Part shown: in pieces, positions 23,832-34,456 of the stretch
How the letters are laid out: the number at the start of each line of letters is the position of its first letter
How positions within the stretch are numbered: position 1 is the stretch's first letter
DNA from: Hexactinellida sp. DTS-2022
Lineage: Eukaryota > Porifera > Hexactinellida
Assembly (NCBI GenBank): GCA_028753945.1
Contig: JAPNXP010000011.1
Coordinates: 1,984,001-2,048,000, forward strand
DNA: 64,000 nt
Direction of reading: 5' to 3'
Program-made: the position numbers and the translations under genes
The notes under the pieces: model-generated
Databases searched by the model: none
Seen by the model: the letters and a program-made list of their open reading frames with translations, nothing else
What the model was told of the DNA's origin: nothing

Positions 23832-26800
23832 ATGACTTCAATTGAGCAATTCGTGGAAGCTCTCCACAAACTCGGGTATGATGACTTCAAAGTTATACAA
23901 GATGCCTTGAACAAGGGAGACAGGCGTAAACCGAAATCTGTTTGGGGAAAGCTGTCAATTACCCTTTTCGGAAAGAACAAGGCTACTAAGCGTGATTCCC
24001 TCTGCGCCAAATGGAGATTGAATCGAGGAAATTTTCAATATCTCGTAAGGCAAATGATCAGTGCGCGCAAGTCGATCAGTCCTAATGATGTACCCCAATT
24101 GGCAGTAGAGCACATCACTACTCAGTTTGAAATCGCAAGTTCTTATGCTATTGATGTAGAGCTCAGTAAGATGATCAGTTGTAGTGAGTTTGATTTCAGT
24201 ATGCCTAGTTTACAGCGAGACATAATGAATAATGTATTACTAACTTTATTGGCATCTGGTAGCGATGACTGCGAACTTAACGGTCTTATGTCTAAGTTGG
24301 CTTCTTCACCTCCTCATACAGGGAAGACTGATAGCCATTTTTGGTTGTTCATAAACTGTGATAATAGTCTATGGTTAGATGCAGTAAATATTTCAGCTTA
24401 CAGTTTCCCTTTATTAGTGGTCAGTTCATGTTAGTGGATGACAAACTCAACGATCTGTCTAAAAAGTTTAGTTACTGTCTAATGGAGTCAATGCAATGGA
24501 CTAGACTAATTAGGAGAAATTGTAACTTAGTGGAAGCATGGATTGTAGTTGAAACTATTAGTTGTAGGATATTAGAGTTATTTTGGAATTCCTATGTAGC
24601 GTTCACAGCCCAACAACTAGATTCGTTCATTGGCTTTATCCTATCTTGTCGAGAAAATTTAGATATTCTAAGGTCATTTCATGAATCTCTATCCCAAAAA
24701 TTGCATGATACTTCTTGTTGTTGTTCTACAGTTCACCAAGTCCCTGTATTGTCATCTACTGATGGCCCACAACCTGAAATTGAAATTATTAAGTCTCATT
24801 TCCCTGATTCCAATTTGTTAGTGGCATCAGTAGATGACAATACTTTGGGGAATGAAGTTATAGTTGAACACTGCATGTTTAGGGAAGAAGTTTGTGGTGA
24901 CGTTTTGATAAGTGGAATGGAATGGAAATGCATTACACAAATTCACGGAGACTTTTTAGTATTTTCTAAAGATTGGACTAATTTATTTACTTCAAAGATA
25001 GAGGAAAAATTTGTTTGCGTTCTTTCTTTTAAATACAAAAAGTTTAATAAACTTAATAGTAGAAAACAAAACAGCTGTTTTTAGAGCTAAAGCAGTGTGC
25101 AAGTTTCAAAATTGTTTTGAGTTTAGATTCGTAATAAAGAAAGATGCGTCATGACGTCAGAGTGTAAAATTGATGAAAATATTATTGTAGAGTATGTAGC
25201 TTGTGGAACCTTATCTGAACAGCATTCCGATAATACAACTGTGCACTCACGAAAATTATCACATTTGCATAGGTTAGAAGTTGCAAAAGATGTAGCAGAT
25301 AAATCTGTAAATGCTTATTTCTATGATCAATTTGATTCCGTAGAGAACACAAATTTAGCTCTTAATTATGGCAACATAAGTAAGATTAGAAGTGCTGCAG
25401 TTCTGCGAAAAGCGAAATTTGATTTGTCTAGTTTACAGAGATATTCTAATGATAACTGGGCTGAGTTAATTAGCTTACAACAATATTATCGAAATGGTGT
25501 TATTGGCCTTCATGTTAGAGGTTACATTCAGTCATTAAGTCATAGTCCTTTTATTGTACATCTGTATACTGAAGATCAAATCAAAATATTGAAATTGTTT
25601 AAAGATACAAGGATTGTTCTTCACTTGGATGCCACAGGCTCAATTGTAAGGAAAATAGAACCCTCACTGAAGAAAATATTCTATTACGCTCTTACTGTAG
25701 GACATCCTACCTACTCCACTAGTCCAGTTCCACTTGCAGAAATGATTAGCTCCGGCCACACTAGCGCTGAAATAAGTTATTTTTTGCACAAATGGTCGCT
25801 AGATGCAAAGAAAATACTGGGAGATCTAAACATTTCACAAATTGAAATAGACTTCAGTTGGGTTTTGATTCACAGTTCTTGCAGTATTTTTCTCAAGTGT
25901 GATATAGAATCTTATCTTACTAAATGTTGGAATATGGTAAATGTAAATTCTGATGTTCATAAAAGAGATTTCAAAGTAATTATTCACTTATGTTCAGCAC
26001 ATTTAATGCACAGTATAGGATTTCATATAAATAAGAAATTTAAATTAAACAAAGATGCAAGAAAACTGTTTTTACATTGTATCGGATTTATAGTACGCTC
26101 TGTTGAAATTACAAGTATCAATAAGTTGTTCCAATCTTTATGCTATGTATTTATGAGTCGTTCTTTGAGTGCAGAGGTAAAGGCACATATTCATTTGTTA
26201 GAGACATGCATAAGTAATGAAAATGTAGATTTCTTAGAGACTAGTGAATATTTGGAGGAAGAATATATGGACGATAATAAACCCATTGAAAATAAAGATA
26301 GTAAAACATTCAGAGAAAAATCCCCTTTCGGCAAACATTTTGTAAATATTGCAAAAATTTGCAAAACTTGGATCGACAATAATCATGGAAGAAAGGAAGA
26401 TCCAAATCCTTGTTATATTCCTGAACTTATAGAGTACTTGTTAACATATTACTTACCAATATTGCCTTTATGGAGTGGAATCGTAATAGGACTTACTAGT
26501 GTATCAGGTAAGAATAATAATAATAACATTTTTTGTAGCGCCATTGTGGAGAATTGGATGCGTATTGTTAAGTTAAATATCTTGGAATCGAAAACTAATT
26601 TGAGGCCTGGAGATTTGATAAAATTGTTGTATCCGAGTATATTAAGTAGGCTATCAGCATTTCACTTTGCCTTTCATCCGCGAGCGAAGAAGATATTTAA
26701 AGGCCATAAACGAGTGAGAGATAATTTGGAAGAGCAATGTGTTGAAGAGTGGTCTAGGAAAAAGAAACTGTATTGTGGCTATTTACAACCAAAATATGAA

Positions 26801-26842
26801 TTTCCGAAATTAAAGAAACCAAAGCTAAATAGTAAAAAGTAA
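23832..26842 (+). pseudogene. DDE transposase of a transposase-OTU element (frameshifted)
   Basis: One long protein runs through 23832-24400 (frame 3), about 24400-25070 (frame 2), 25071-25147 (another frame, reading TAVFRAKAVCKFQNCFEF) and 25151-26842 (frame 2). The last 563-residue part carries the catalytic region: Asp160 in VLHLDATGS, Asp234 in IEIDFSWVLIHS, a CSAH pair (281-284) and Glu467 in IVENWMRIVK. This D-D-(CxxH)-E order is like RNase H-fold MULE-type transposases, and I recognise the LHLDATGS and PLAEM blocks from multicopy proteins of fish and cnidarians. The N-terminal 200 residues have no domain I know. Frameshifts at about 24400, 25073 and 25150 mean the copy is probably inactive unless some are sequencing errors. 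The superfamily name is not certain. Confidence 0.65.
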
Positions 26843-27605
26843 CGTATGTAAAGTTAAAAGTAAATTTGTCCCACGGAAATGTGAAAAGTTATCCAGTTTA
26901 CGTACGCAAAGTGCATCACAGGTAACTCGAGTGGCCTCTATAATAACAGATGAAGAAATTGTTGAGACGGGGATAATACGGTATGTTCTGCCAAGCTTTC
27001 GTCCTCCAACTATTGACTGGCAGATATATACGTGTAAAAAGTGGAACTTTCAATTTCGCGAGGCGGTACCGTACTCTTATAATATTATTTTAGATAATGA
27101 GGAAAGTTTATTAGATTATGACCCAAATTGTACTAAAGATATAATAGGTGATGGAAATTGCTATTTCTCGACAATTTCTTATCTCATGACTGGCAGTCAA
27201 ATTTTCCATGCAGAGTTTAGGGATATACTAATTGATAACATGCTAGGCAACCTGAGCATAAGTTGCAGCAAATATTTAAGAACAAAATATGTATATACGC
27301 AAGGTAACTATCGAAATGTACAGGACTGGGTTAACAAAACTGGAATGAGGAAGAGTGGAAAATGGGCTACAGATCTTGAGGTGTTTGCGACTGCTTTGTT
27401 ATTTAAAATTGACATCTGGCTATTCTTAGGTCCATCGGGAACACGTTGGGTTGGATTTTCAGGGAATGGATCCACTTTTGATGAATTAATCAAGGAACCA
27501 ACCCCGAATGGCATTTATATACAGAATGTTGGAAATCATTATGAGCCAAATAATTATAGCAATTCCCTAAAATACAAGACTCATTGCCGGCGCCACGTGT
27601 TATGA
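26843..27605 (+). pseudogene. OTU-type cysteine protease domain, probable C-terminal part of the transposase
   Basis: The reading frame contains IIGDGNCYFSTIS (27149-27187; D74, G75, N76, C77 if counted from 26931) and GNHYEP (H203), the catalytic Asp/Cys and His blocks of OTU deubiquitinases. WATDLEVFATALLFKIDIW is a typical intervening block. There is no ATG near the start. The frame is open without a stop from inside the end of the preceding transposase ORF (about 26832), so a single frameshift separates the two, pointing to one fused protein. The tail after KYKT (27585) runs into a MITE and ends in TGA at 27603-27605. OTU enzymes cleave ubiquitin chains; its role in a transposon is unknown. 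Confidence 0.7.
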
Positions 27606-27714
27606 GGTGTGGGTGTAGTGGGTGTCCACTGTATAGTCTAGTGGGTGTCACCGCTTCATTTCCTTGAGGCAGTGGGTGTCCGGAAACCCAGGACACCCCC
27701 GGTGGCGCCGGCCT
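27587..27714. mobile_element. Short MITE (GGTGTGGGTGTAGTGGGTGTC type), copy 1
   Basis: The ends GCCGGCGCCAC and GTGGCGCCGGC are inverted repeats. The interior GTGGGTGTCCGG and GGACACCCCC segments match a second copy at 40276-40385 in the same orientation. It truncates or extends the OTU frame. No clean target duplication is visible. Confidence 0.75.
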
Positions 27715-28759
27715 TGAAGTCTTAGTCTGACCAATAATAGATTAGTACTTTACACAAGTTTAGCTAATATATTACAATTATTTTCATAAGGCTCGACGCG
27801 CAAGTTGACAAGGATAATGTACAAGTTTAATGTTTTAGTGCGTATTTAGCAAGCTCCATATGATTAGAGTATTATTGAAAGTTTCATTAAGAAATTCCAA
27901 ATACATTGGGAAATATTAACACCGGAAGAACATTCTTCTCCATATAAATATATTAATTTAGAAATCATTTTGAAAGCAAAGTGATGTCACTTGCGCAAGC
28001 CTACAAAAAAATCCCATCAAGTATTTGGTGTTTTCTGGATTCAATATTACTCAGTATATACTAGTAGATAAGTTGACCCTCCTAATAACGTTTCAAAACA
28101 TCTAAAGAATAGTTATAAGATTTTGAATAAAAAAAATGGAAAATAACCATGATTGTTTAGATTTCACTTTCAAGACTAATAATCCATAGTTTATGCATTA
28201 ACTTGAGAGCTAGAGTATTAGAGCGTTAACTTATACACTAGTATATCTATTGAATAAATAAAGCTGGATCAGCGCTTAATCTTATGTGGTTAATTGTTAA
28301 AATTGCGCAAATATTTCCATTCAGGTATAGGGATTAATATTACGCAATTTTGAAATATATAAATCTCTCGAGCTAATATTTTTCGAAATCAATTCTGATG
28401 GTGGATTTGTAATCAGTATATAGTAGGCTTTTACTGATATAACTATAGATCAGAACTGAAAAAATTTCAACTTGCGGGTCGAGCCATATGATAACAATAA
28501 AATATCCGGACGGCGGGTAAAATTAGGGACAGACGGGGATGATAAACAAGTTATTTAATTTATATGGCCTAACCACAGGATATAACTGTAAATATTTTAT
28601 TTAAACTAGTGATTCAAAGTAAACTAAGTTATCAAATTACGTATAGGACTATATATACGTATAATCTATTTCAATTCTAGAAGCCTTGATAATAGGTCGA
28701 TATTTATAGATTTGAACAAAATCTATATCACTGTAATTCACCATAGAAATGATGTGCAC
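27715..28759. other. Noncoding AT-rich stretch
   Basis: No coding region, MITE or tandem repeat is clear. It may contain the 3' end of the transposase-OTU element and the upstream region of the DOCK gene. Confidence 0.3.
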
Positions 28760-29050
28760 TCAGTGCTCGACAAAATGAAATTTGGATGGTGGCTAACTAA
28801 GCCACCACGGCTAAAGAATAAACAATGGCCGGTTTAACAAACATATTAATGGCTTAACAAATTTATGATGCCGTAAAACAACACTAATATTTATCACAAA
28901 TAATGCAACCAAATTTCAACTTAGACAAAGTCAAATAATCCACAATTTATGCTGGATTTGTTAAGCCACCAAAGGCAAAAATTTGGTGGCTTAAATTAGC
29001 AAATATCTTTGGTGGCCACGCCACCAAACCACCTAATTTGTCGAGCACTA
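28760..29050. mobile_element. hAT MITE just upstream of the DOCK start
   Basis: The ends TCAGTGCTCGACAAA and TTTGTCGAGCACTA are inverted repeats. Perfect 8-bp direct repeats ATGTGCAC flank it at 28752-28759 and 29051-29058. The interior has GGTGGCTTAA and TTAAGCCACC motifs in both orientations. It ends 138 bp before the DOCK start codon, so it may lie in that gene's promoter or leader. Confidence 0.88.
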
Positions 29051-29188
29051 ATGTGCACTGAAGTTATCTAATAAATCGTGCTCCTCTAAAAAGCGCTTCA
29101 AGTTGTCATTATTGATATTAATTATATCAAAACCTATAATATTATTATAAATTTATCAATTAGTTCTATTTTGAGGTTTTCTATAACT

Positions 29189-29435
29189 ATGCCAAACATT
29201 TTATGGACATCTGTAAAGCACAAATTTGCGGTGACTGTATATAATTTTGTTCCAACATTTGGTAATATTTCCTCCGGGTGCAACAATTTTCTTTCAATTT
29301 TTGTTGGCGAAGAAATAATTATACTAGAAGAATGCTTGGGATGGTTTCGTGGATATCGACATCATCACCCTTCGAATATTGGGATTTTTCCTTCATCATT
29401 TGTTCACATTTTGGACTGCTTATTCATAAATGAAG
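29189..29435 (+). CDS. DOCK-family guanine exchange factor, exon with N-terminal SH3 domain
   Basis: From ATG 29189 the exon encodes 82 codons plus one base, and ends at a donor AAG|GTATTT (GT at 29436). The protein has an SH3 fold signature: TVYNF (ALYDY position), LSIFVGEEIIILEECLGWFRGY and GIFPSSFVHI. The combination ILE-x2-x-GW[FY]RG with GIFP-S-[FY]-[IV]H is characteristic of DOCK1-5/Dock180, where this SH3 sits at the extreme N-terminus and binds ELMO in DOCK1-type proteins. DOCK proteins activate Rac (some also Rap) at the membrane. The exon ends in phase 1 and joins in frame to 58592. No TATA box is evident; an hAT MITE lies 139 bp upstream. Confidence 0.8.
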
Positions 29436-29560
29436 GTATTTATATTTAATTGATTCTAATATACTTTTTCTATTCTATTAAATTATCGTTTTTGTCTACA
29501 ATTTATTTAATACTCCACAGTGGCTAAGTAGCAAAATAATATACAACTTTTAATGTTTTT

Positions 29561-29995
29561 ACTGTGCCGACTATACTATAGTATAGTGGCCCAGTATTGA
29601 AATCACTGCCTTTATTATTATTACTGTGCCGACTATACTATAGTACAGTGGCCCAGTATTGAAATCACTGCCTTTATTACTGTGCCGACTATACTATGGT
29701 ATATTGGCCCAGTATTGGAATCACTGCCTTTGTTTTATTTTACTGTGCCACTATACTATAGTATAGTGGCGCAGTATTGGAATCACTGCATTTATTATTA
29801 TTATTATTATTATTACTGTGCCGACTATACTATAGTATAGTGGCCCAGTATTGGAATCACTGCCTTTATTATTATTACTGTGCCGACTATACTATAGTAT
29901 AGTGGCCCAGTATTGGTCTTAGTGCTTTGGTATATTATTATTACTGTGCCGACTATACTATAGTATAGTGGCCCAGTTCTAATCTCAGTGCCTTG
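29561..29995. repeat. Minisatellite of seven palindrome-bearing units
   Basis: Unit starts (ACTGTGCC) are at 29561, 29623, 29679, 29742, 29815, 29877 and 29943. Each unit has CGACTATACTATAGTATAGT, a near-perfect palindrome, then GGCCCAGTATTGGAATCACTGCC and a variable ATT run. Two inverted units recur at 43095-43215 and a decayed one at 46556. The array is the start of the dispersed repeat described at 29996-31060. Confidence 0.9.
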
Positions 29996-31060
29996 GTTAG
30001 TTATTATTATCCTTCCGTATCCTCTCTACAGAACAGAGTTTAATTAACTAAAAGCCCAAATTTTCAGGATATGTGTCTCATGGGTTACAGATGTGCACCT
30101 GGGGTCACGATATTATATCACATTTTTTTGGACACAATTTTACGCCTGTTTAATGTTAGAAAAAGCACAATAAATAGTGCGATAATTTTCAATATATATG
30201 CATTCGATAGAGAATTAAATTCTACACCTTTTCACAGTGCACGAAATTTTAAATTGGGTTTCGTTTGTGCCACAATTGAGTTGCAAATTCCCTTTGTTTA
30301 CTAACACTTCAGTTCAAATGAAAGTGTTAATTATAATTCTATTGTTTCGACTTGTAATAATTATATTGATTCAACTTGTGCGATCGAGTAGGCTTCTATT
30401 TTCTAATTGAAACCTAAGATTTTACATTCCACAACAACGACAGATTAAGTGATTATATTTATTTCTGCGAGAATATTCTTGCACAATTAATGTACTGACG
30501 TAATTAATTATAATTAATTCATTCTGTATTTAACTTATAGAGACGGTTCCAATTAGATTATTGGGGTTATCGAGTGCGTGGAATTCAAATATTATAGTGA
30601 AATTCTTTTTAAATTATTATTAATTGCAAATAATTGAACATAATTTATTTTGCTGTATATAATAATGGTGTTAAATAATTAATACATTAATTAAATTTTT
30701 ATACTAATTAGCTAAATTTCATTAATCTCAGAGATGATACAAGATAGAAACAAACTTTCAATTTATCTATTGGTCCTTATGCCAGGTACCACCTATACAA
30801 GTGGGTCTTGACACCTTGAGGTGATTATGACATCGTCAAAAAATGTATTTTTACAATTTTGTGAATTAAATAATTCACATGGGTTGGTTGGAGTTGGGTG
30901 AATACCCAACACGCACCTAAAAATCCTGACTCAGCACATATTATATTCTACTGATACTTAAATATCTCTCAAATAAAGTGAGCTAAATGGAAACTTCCAC
31001 CACTCTAATGGTCGTAGTCTTCTGAAACACCTTTCTGAAACAATTTAACACCTTTATAGT
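29996..31060 (+). repeat. Dispersed repeat A, copy 1
   Basis: The body of a noncoding repeat whose left end is the minisatellite. Shared blocks such as GGTTACAGATGTGCACCT (30084 and 46683) and ATTGTTTCGACTTGTAATAA-like text (30340; inverted at about 42720) identify copy 2 (42340-43225, minus) and copy 3 (46545-50430, plus, split by the hAT element). The right end leads into the hairpin MITE at 31075. A nonautonomous element with terminal minisatellite is likely, but its class is unknown. Confidence 0.65.
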
Positions 31061-31074
31061 GATGATGACTTGGC

Positions 31075-31201
31075 AAAAAAATCCAAAATTGCAGCCTGTG
31101 CCGACAGCTTGTTCCATTGGAGGCACTATCAATAAGCCACCAACAAAATATAGTGCCTCCAAAGGAACATGCGTCGGCACAGGCTGCAATTTTGGATTTT
31201 A
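31075..31201. mobile_element. 120-bp foldback MITE, copy 2 of 3
   Basis: The arms AAATCCAAAATTGCAGCCTG and CAGGCTGCAATTTTGGATTT are perfect 20-bp inverted repeats, extended by GTGCCGAC(A)GC and GGAACATGCGTCGGCAC. Two overlapping ORFs across this hairpin (31059, 31117) are artefacts. Confidence 0.85.
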
Positions 31202-31490
31202 TTATGTTAATTTACACTTGCAAATCATTCCTGAATCTTCTATCAATGCTCCTTTATATTGTAAGTCAACTGAAAGCCTTCAAGCATTATAATGTCCTGT
31301 TAAAAAAGTCATTAACCTCAAATATCCATGAATTTGCTTTTCATTTGTGGTTTCGTCGATTTGTATTATTAGTATCAATTAACTATTCATGATGCTCATT
31401 CACTTTTTTCCAATCAGTTTGAACTTTGATCTTCCTTAAATATTTATCATATGCTGGAAAGTATATGCTATTGCCTTTACTATATTTAGG

Positions 31491-31516
31491 CATAGCCTAC
31501 TCTATATAAGGCCTAA
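31491..31516 (+). promoter_or_regulatory. P-like element 5' terminus with TATA-like box
   Basis: CATAGCCTACTCTATATAAG is identical to the terminus at 60766. It lies about 260 bp upstream of the THAP start at 31750, the same arrangement as at 22352. It contains a TATATAAG box that may drive the gene. Confidence 0.6.
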
Positions 31517-31749
31517 CAGTAACCTTGAAATTATTGACTAGGGATGCACTAATAGATGGTAATATTAACCAACCACAATATATTAACCCATATTTCTATT
31601 TATAATGAACCACATTTTTTTGTTGCAACTACCCCACTAACTAGTAAGTTTAAATTTAAATTTAAATTGATTATTAGCCTCTCTTTTTATTTATTTTGTC
31701 ATTTTCTTGTCCACTTACTGTTCCTATTCACTTCTAACTATTTTACATT

Positions 31750-32787
31750 ATGCCCAGCAGTTGCTCAGCCCCCGGATGCAGAAGTAACTACAGCCCAGAT
31801 GAGAGAGTTCCTATATTCAGGATGCCTGAACATCCACCAGAACTCAGACAAGCTTGGATACGGGCTCTTCACCGAGAGGATATTGATGATCTGAAGGTAG
31901 TCAACGTTTGCGTGAAGCATTTTCGAGAAGAAGATATCGATGTTTCTCACAAGGTTCCCAAAGGAGACGGAACTTTCACTGAAATACCTCGTGCAAAGCC
32001 CAAGTTGAGAGACGGCGCAGTTCCCTGCTTACTTCCTGGTTGTCCATCCTACTACTCTTCAACCACAACAACCAAACGGACTCGCTTGTCGTATGACGCC
32101 AATGAAGAAGAATTGATGAATCAGACACTACAGCTTAGCTTACTATCTGAGAGTGAGGAGAAACATAAGTACGTCATCAGAAATTTACAGGATCTAAAAG
32201 CTAAGTTAATCTTGATTGCATTACCTGATAATTGGTTAGTATGGCATCCTGATAATCATAATACTAGGTTCATTCAACCCAATATGGTTGATAGGACTGT
32301 TTCTGTCGATTTATATCTGGAAGTAGATAATTTTTTATCTGTATCCGCCTGGTTCCATGGACAAATTATTCCCCTTTCGGTAAATTCAATTAATGATATT
32401 CGACAAATTGAATCTATACTGCATGAAATCTCCTTAAAATCTGTCTCTGATTCTAGTTGTAACTCACATTCATACAATATTCCTCTTGCCAAAAAACATA
32501 TAAATAATGTTATTGATGATTTAGCGCGTATCGACGGTACTACATACAATTCTTCAGATTTTGCTAAGCTTCAATTTATCCTCTGTCAATTAGATAATAC
32601 ATTTATTCCTAAAAACAGGCGAAGATACAATATAATAACACAAATTATGTCCATTAAGACTCTTCTCATTTCTCCAGCTTGTTATATCTATCTTCAGGGT
32701 TTAGAATGTATTACTCTACCACATGTCCATACATTAGATAAGTTGTATTCTTCCTTCGGTCTTGAAAATGATTTTTGCACTTACTAA
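31750..32787 (+). CDS. Intact THAP-domain protein: N-terminal part of a P-element-like transposase
   Basis: An uninterrupted frame of 345 residues starts at ATG 31750, shortly after a P-like terminus. THAP finger: C5-x4-C10 (CSAPGC), FRMPEHPPELRQAWIRALH, C54-x2-H57 (VCVKHF) and a P-K-L-R plus AVPCLLPGCP block at 85-99. Next come a basic linker, a probable coiled coil (113-150), and the region with NDIRQIESIL found in all P-like copies here. It ends ITLPHVHTLDKLY..GLENDFCTY at TAA, exactly where family members go on into the catalytic core. A second P-like element begins at 32786, so the truncation comes from that insertion or a deletion. The result has DNA-binding but no catalytic residues, like Drosophila P repressor proteins; a repressor role is only inference. 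Confidence 0.75.
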   Translation: MPSSCSAPGCRSNYSPDERVPIFRMPEHPPELRQAWIRALHREDIDDLKVVNVCVKHFREEDIDVSHKVPKGDGTFTEIPRAKPKLRDGAVPCLLPGCPSYYSSTTTTKRTRLSYDANEEELMNQTLQLSLLSESEEKHKYVIRNLQDLKAKLILIALPDNWLVWHPDNHNTRFIQPNMVDRTVSVDLYLEVDNFLSVSAWFHGQIIPLSVNSINDIRQIESILHEISLKSVSDSSCNSHSYNIPLAKKHINNVIDDLARIDGTTYNSSDFAKLQFILCQLDNTFIPKNRRRYNIITQIMSIKTLLISPACYIYLQGLECITLPHVHTLDKLYSSFGLENDFCTY

Positions 32788-33420
32788 GACCACTTAAAAA
32801 GTTCAAAAGGCCATCACTCATTTGATTTAGGCGCATTTTAATCATGAGTCAGCATTTTACATAATTGCTGTTTATCATGAACATTTTCATGTAATCAGGA
32901 AATTCTCTTCTTGTGGATCTACTATTTAATATTCGAGACATTTTAGATACAATTGCATATTTTTATTGCTTTTTCAAAGAGAAATAACGATGATATGAAT
33001 ATTTACGTATAATACCGGGATATTTGTAGTTAGATTTGTCATGAAAATATCTATAAATGATGAATAGACAACTGAGATTAGAATTTGTTACGTTGACGCA
33101 ATTTGAAAGTCTCTACTTGCTCCTTGCGCTTAGTCTCAGTTATCTTCTTCGCAAGATTCGAGAAGTAGATGTTGCAGACTTTGGAATTGATCAGCTTTCG
33201 AATGTTTTGTATGTGATTTTCACATGAAAAGCTTGACTCCCAATCAACTGATATTTTCGTCGGTAGCTCAGAATGTAGTATATTTTACTCAATTGATTCA
33301 ATAACACAAAAAGCTTTCTGGACATAGATGTTTAGGGATTGTGGCGGCAAGGTAAGCCCCCTCTGTTAAGACTATCAACACAAGGACTGGTTTCTAGAAG
33401 ATTATGTAAACACTCCAAAC

Positions 33421-33463
33421 AAAATTTACATATAAGTGTGGTCCGCACTTATATGTAAATTTT
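33421..33463. repeat. Perfect palindrome, 18-bp arms
   Basis: AAAATTTACATATAAGTG at 33421-33438 is exactly complementary to 33446-33463 with a 7-base loop. It lies within the transposase pseudogene just after an in-frame stop. It may be a tiny foldback insertion. Confidence 0.7.
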
Positions 33464-33876
33464 GGATATCAAAGAGTGTGTGATATACCCAGAAATTTAA
33501 ACAACAACTTCTTGGCAATCGTCAGAGAGGTTAAGTTGTCAAATTCATCACTTTGTACAAATTTTGCGATAAATTCTTCAATAAGCCCACTAGATTCTGA
33601 ACAGCTAGAAGTTGAGTATTCCACTGGCTCCAAACAATTTTGGAGGATTGTTTTCACTTGAATTATTGACTCAGATCTCATAACTTCTTTCAGGCTAACA
33701 AGAAATCGACCACCATTCATTTGCCTATATTGAGAGAATCGTCTCTCTAATGGATCTGTTTGAAATCTTCCCGTCATTACATACTCATAGCCATCAGCAA
33801 AGAGATCATCACATAAATTTTCGATTCCCTCGACTGATTGTTATTAAGGCATCAAAGGTTTGGTTCGTGAGACCAA

Positions 33877-34456
33877 GGCCCGTATTCACTAAGAAGTTAA
33901 GTACGTACTTAGTACTTAAGTACTAAGTATGTACTTAAGTCGTATTCACTAAGATTTAAGTGTGTACTTAAGTACATACTTAAGTAACCTACTAAGTTAA
34001 CTTAACTTATAAGAATTTACTTTATTGACTCTTTAGACGTTGGTGTTTAATTAGAACATTGTAATAGATTTCTAGTAGTACTTGCTTTACTTTAGGGGAA
34101 GTTTATGATTCTATTTTCAACATTTATTACTATTGGTTGTTATTTTCTAAAAGTTCTGTTTTTTTCTCAAGCACACAAATCACAGGAACTTCATTGAGAA
34201 TATTCTTTTTAAAGTTAAAAGAATACACCAAGCTACTACAATAGCATTCCATACACTAATATGCTATGCTATTAAATAAAATTGGATAAATATAATTCAA
34301 TTTCGTACTTAAGTACGTACTTAGTTAAGTATGTGCTTAAGTACAACAATATTTCTTAGTGAATACGACTTAAGTATGTACTTAACTAAGTACGTACTTA
34401 GTACTTAAGTATGCTCTTAGTACTTAAGTAATAAGTAATCTTAGTGAATACGGGCC
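33877..34456. mobile_element. Palindromic MITE rich in TACTTAAGTA
   Basis: The ends GGCCCGTATTCACTAAGA and TCTTAGTGAATACGGGCC are inverted repeats. The subterminal regions are arrays of GTACTTAAGTACTTAGTACG-like palindromes, and an internal GTATTCACTAAGA motif repeats at both ends. It splits the transposase between ADWLEQWRESKKT and the DPLERRF block. A clear target duplication was not found. Confidence 0.8.

Noticed and set aside
29561-29995. Regularly spaced repeats resembling a CRISPR array
   Set aside because: Units are contiguous, of uneven length, with near-identical contents between repeats; the context is a eukaryotic intron and inverted copies occur elsewhere. It is a minisatellite.
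31059-31392. Two overlapping ORFs of 77 and 91 codons
   Set aside because: They span the perfect hairpin MITE at 31075-31201; the same residues appear mirrored at 42141 because of the hairpin.
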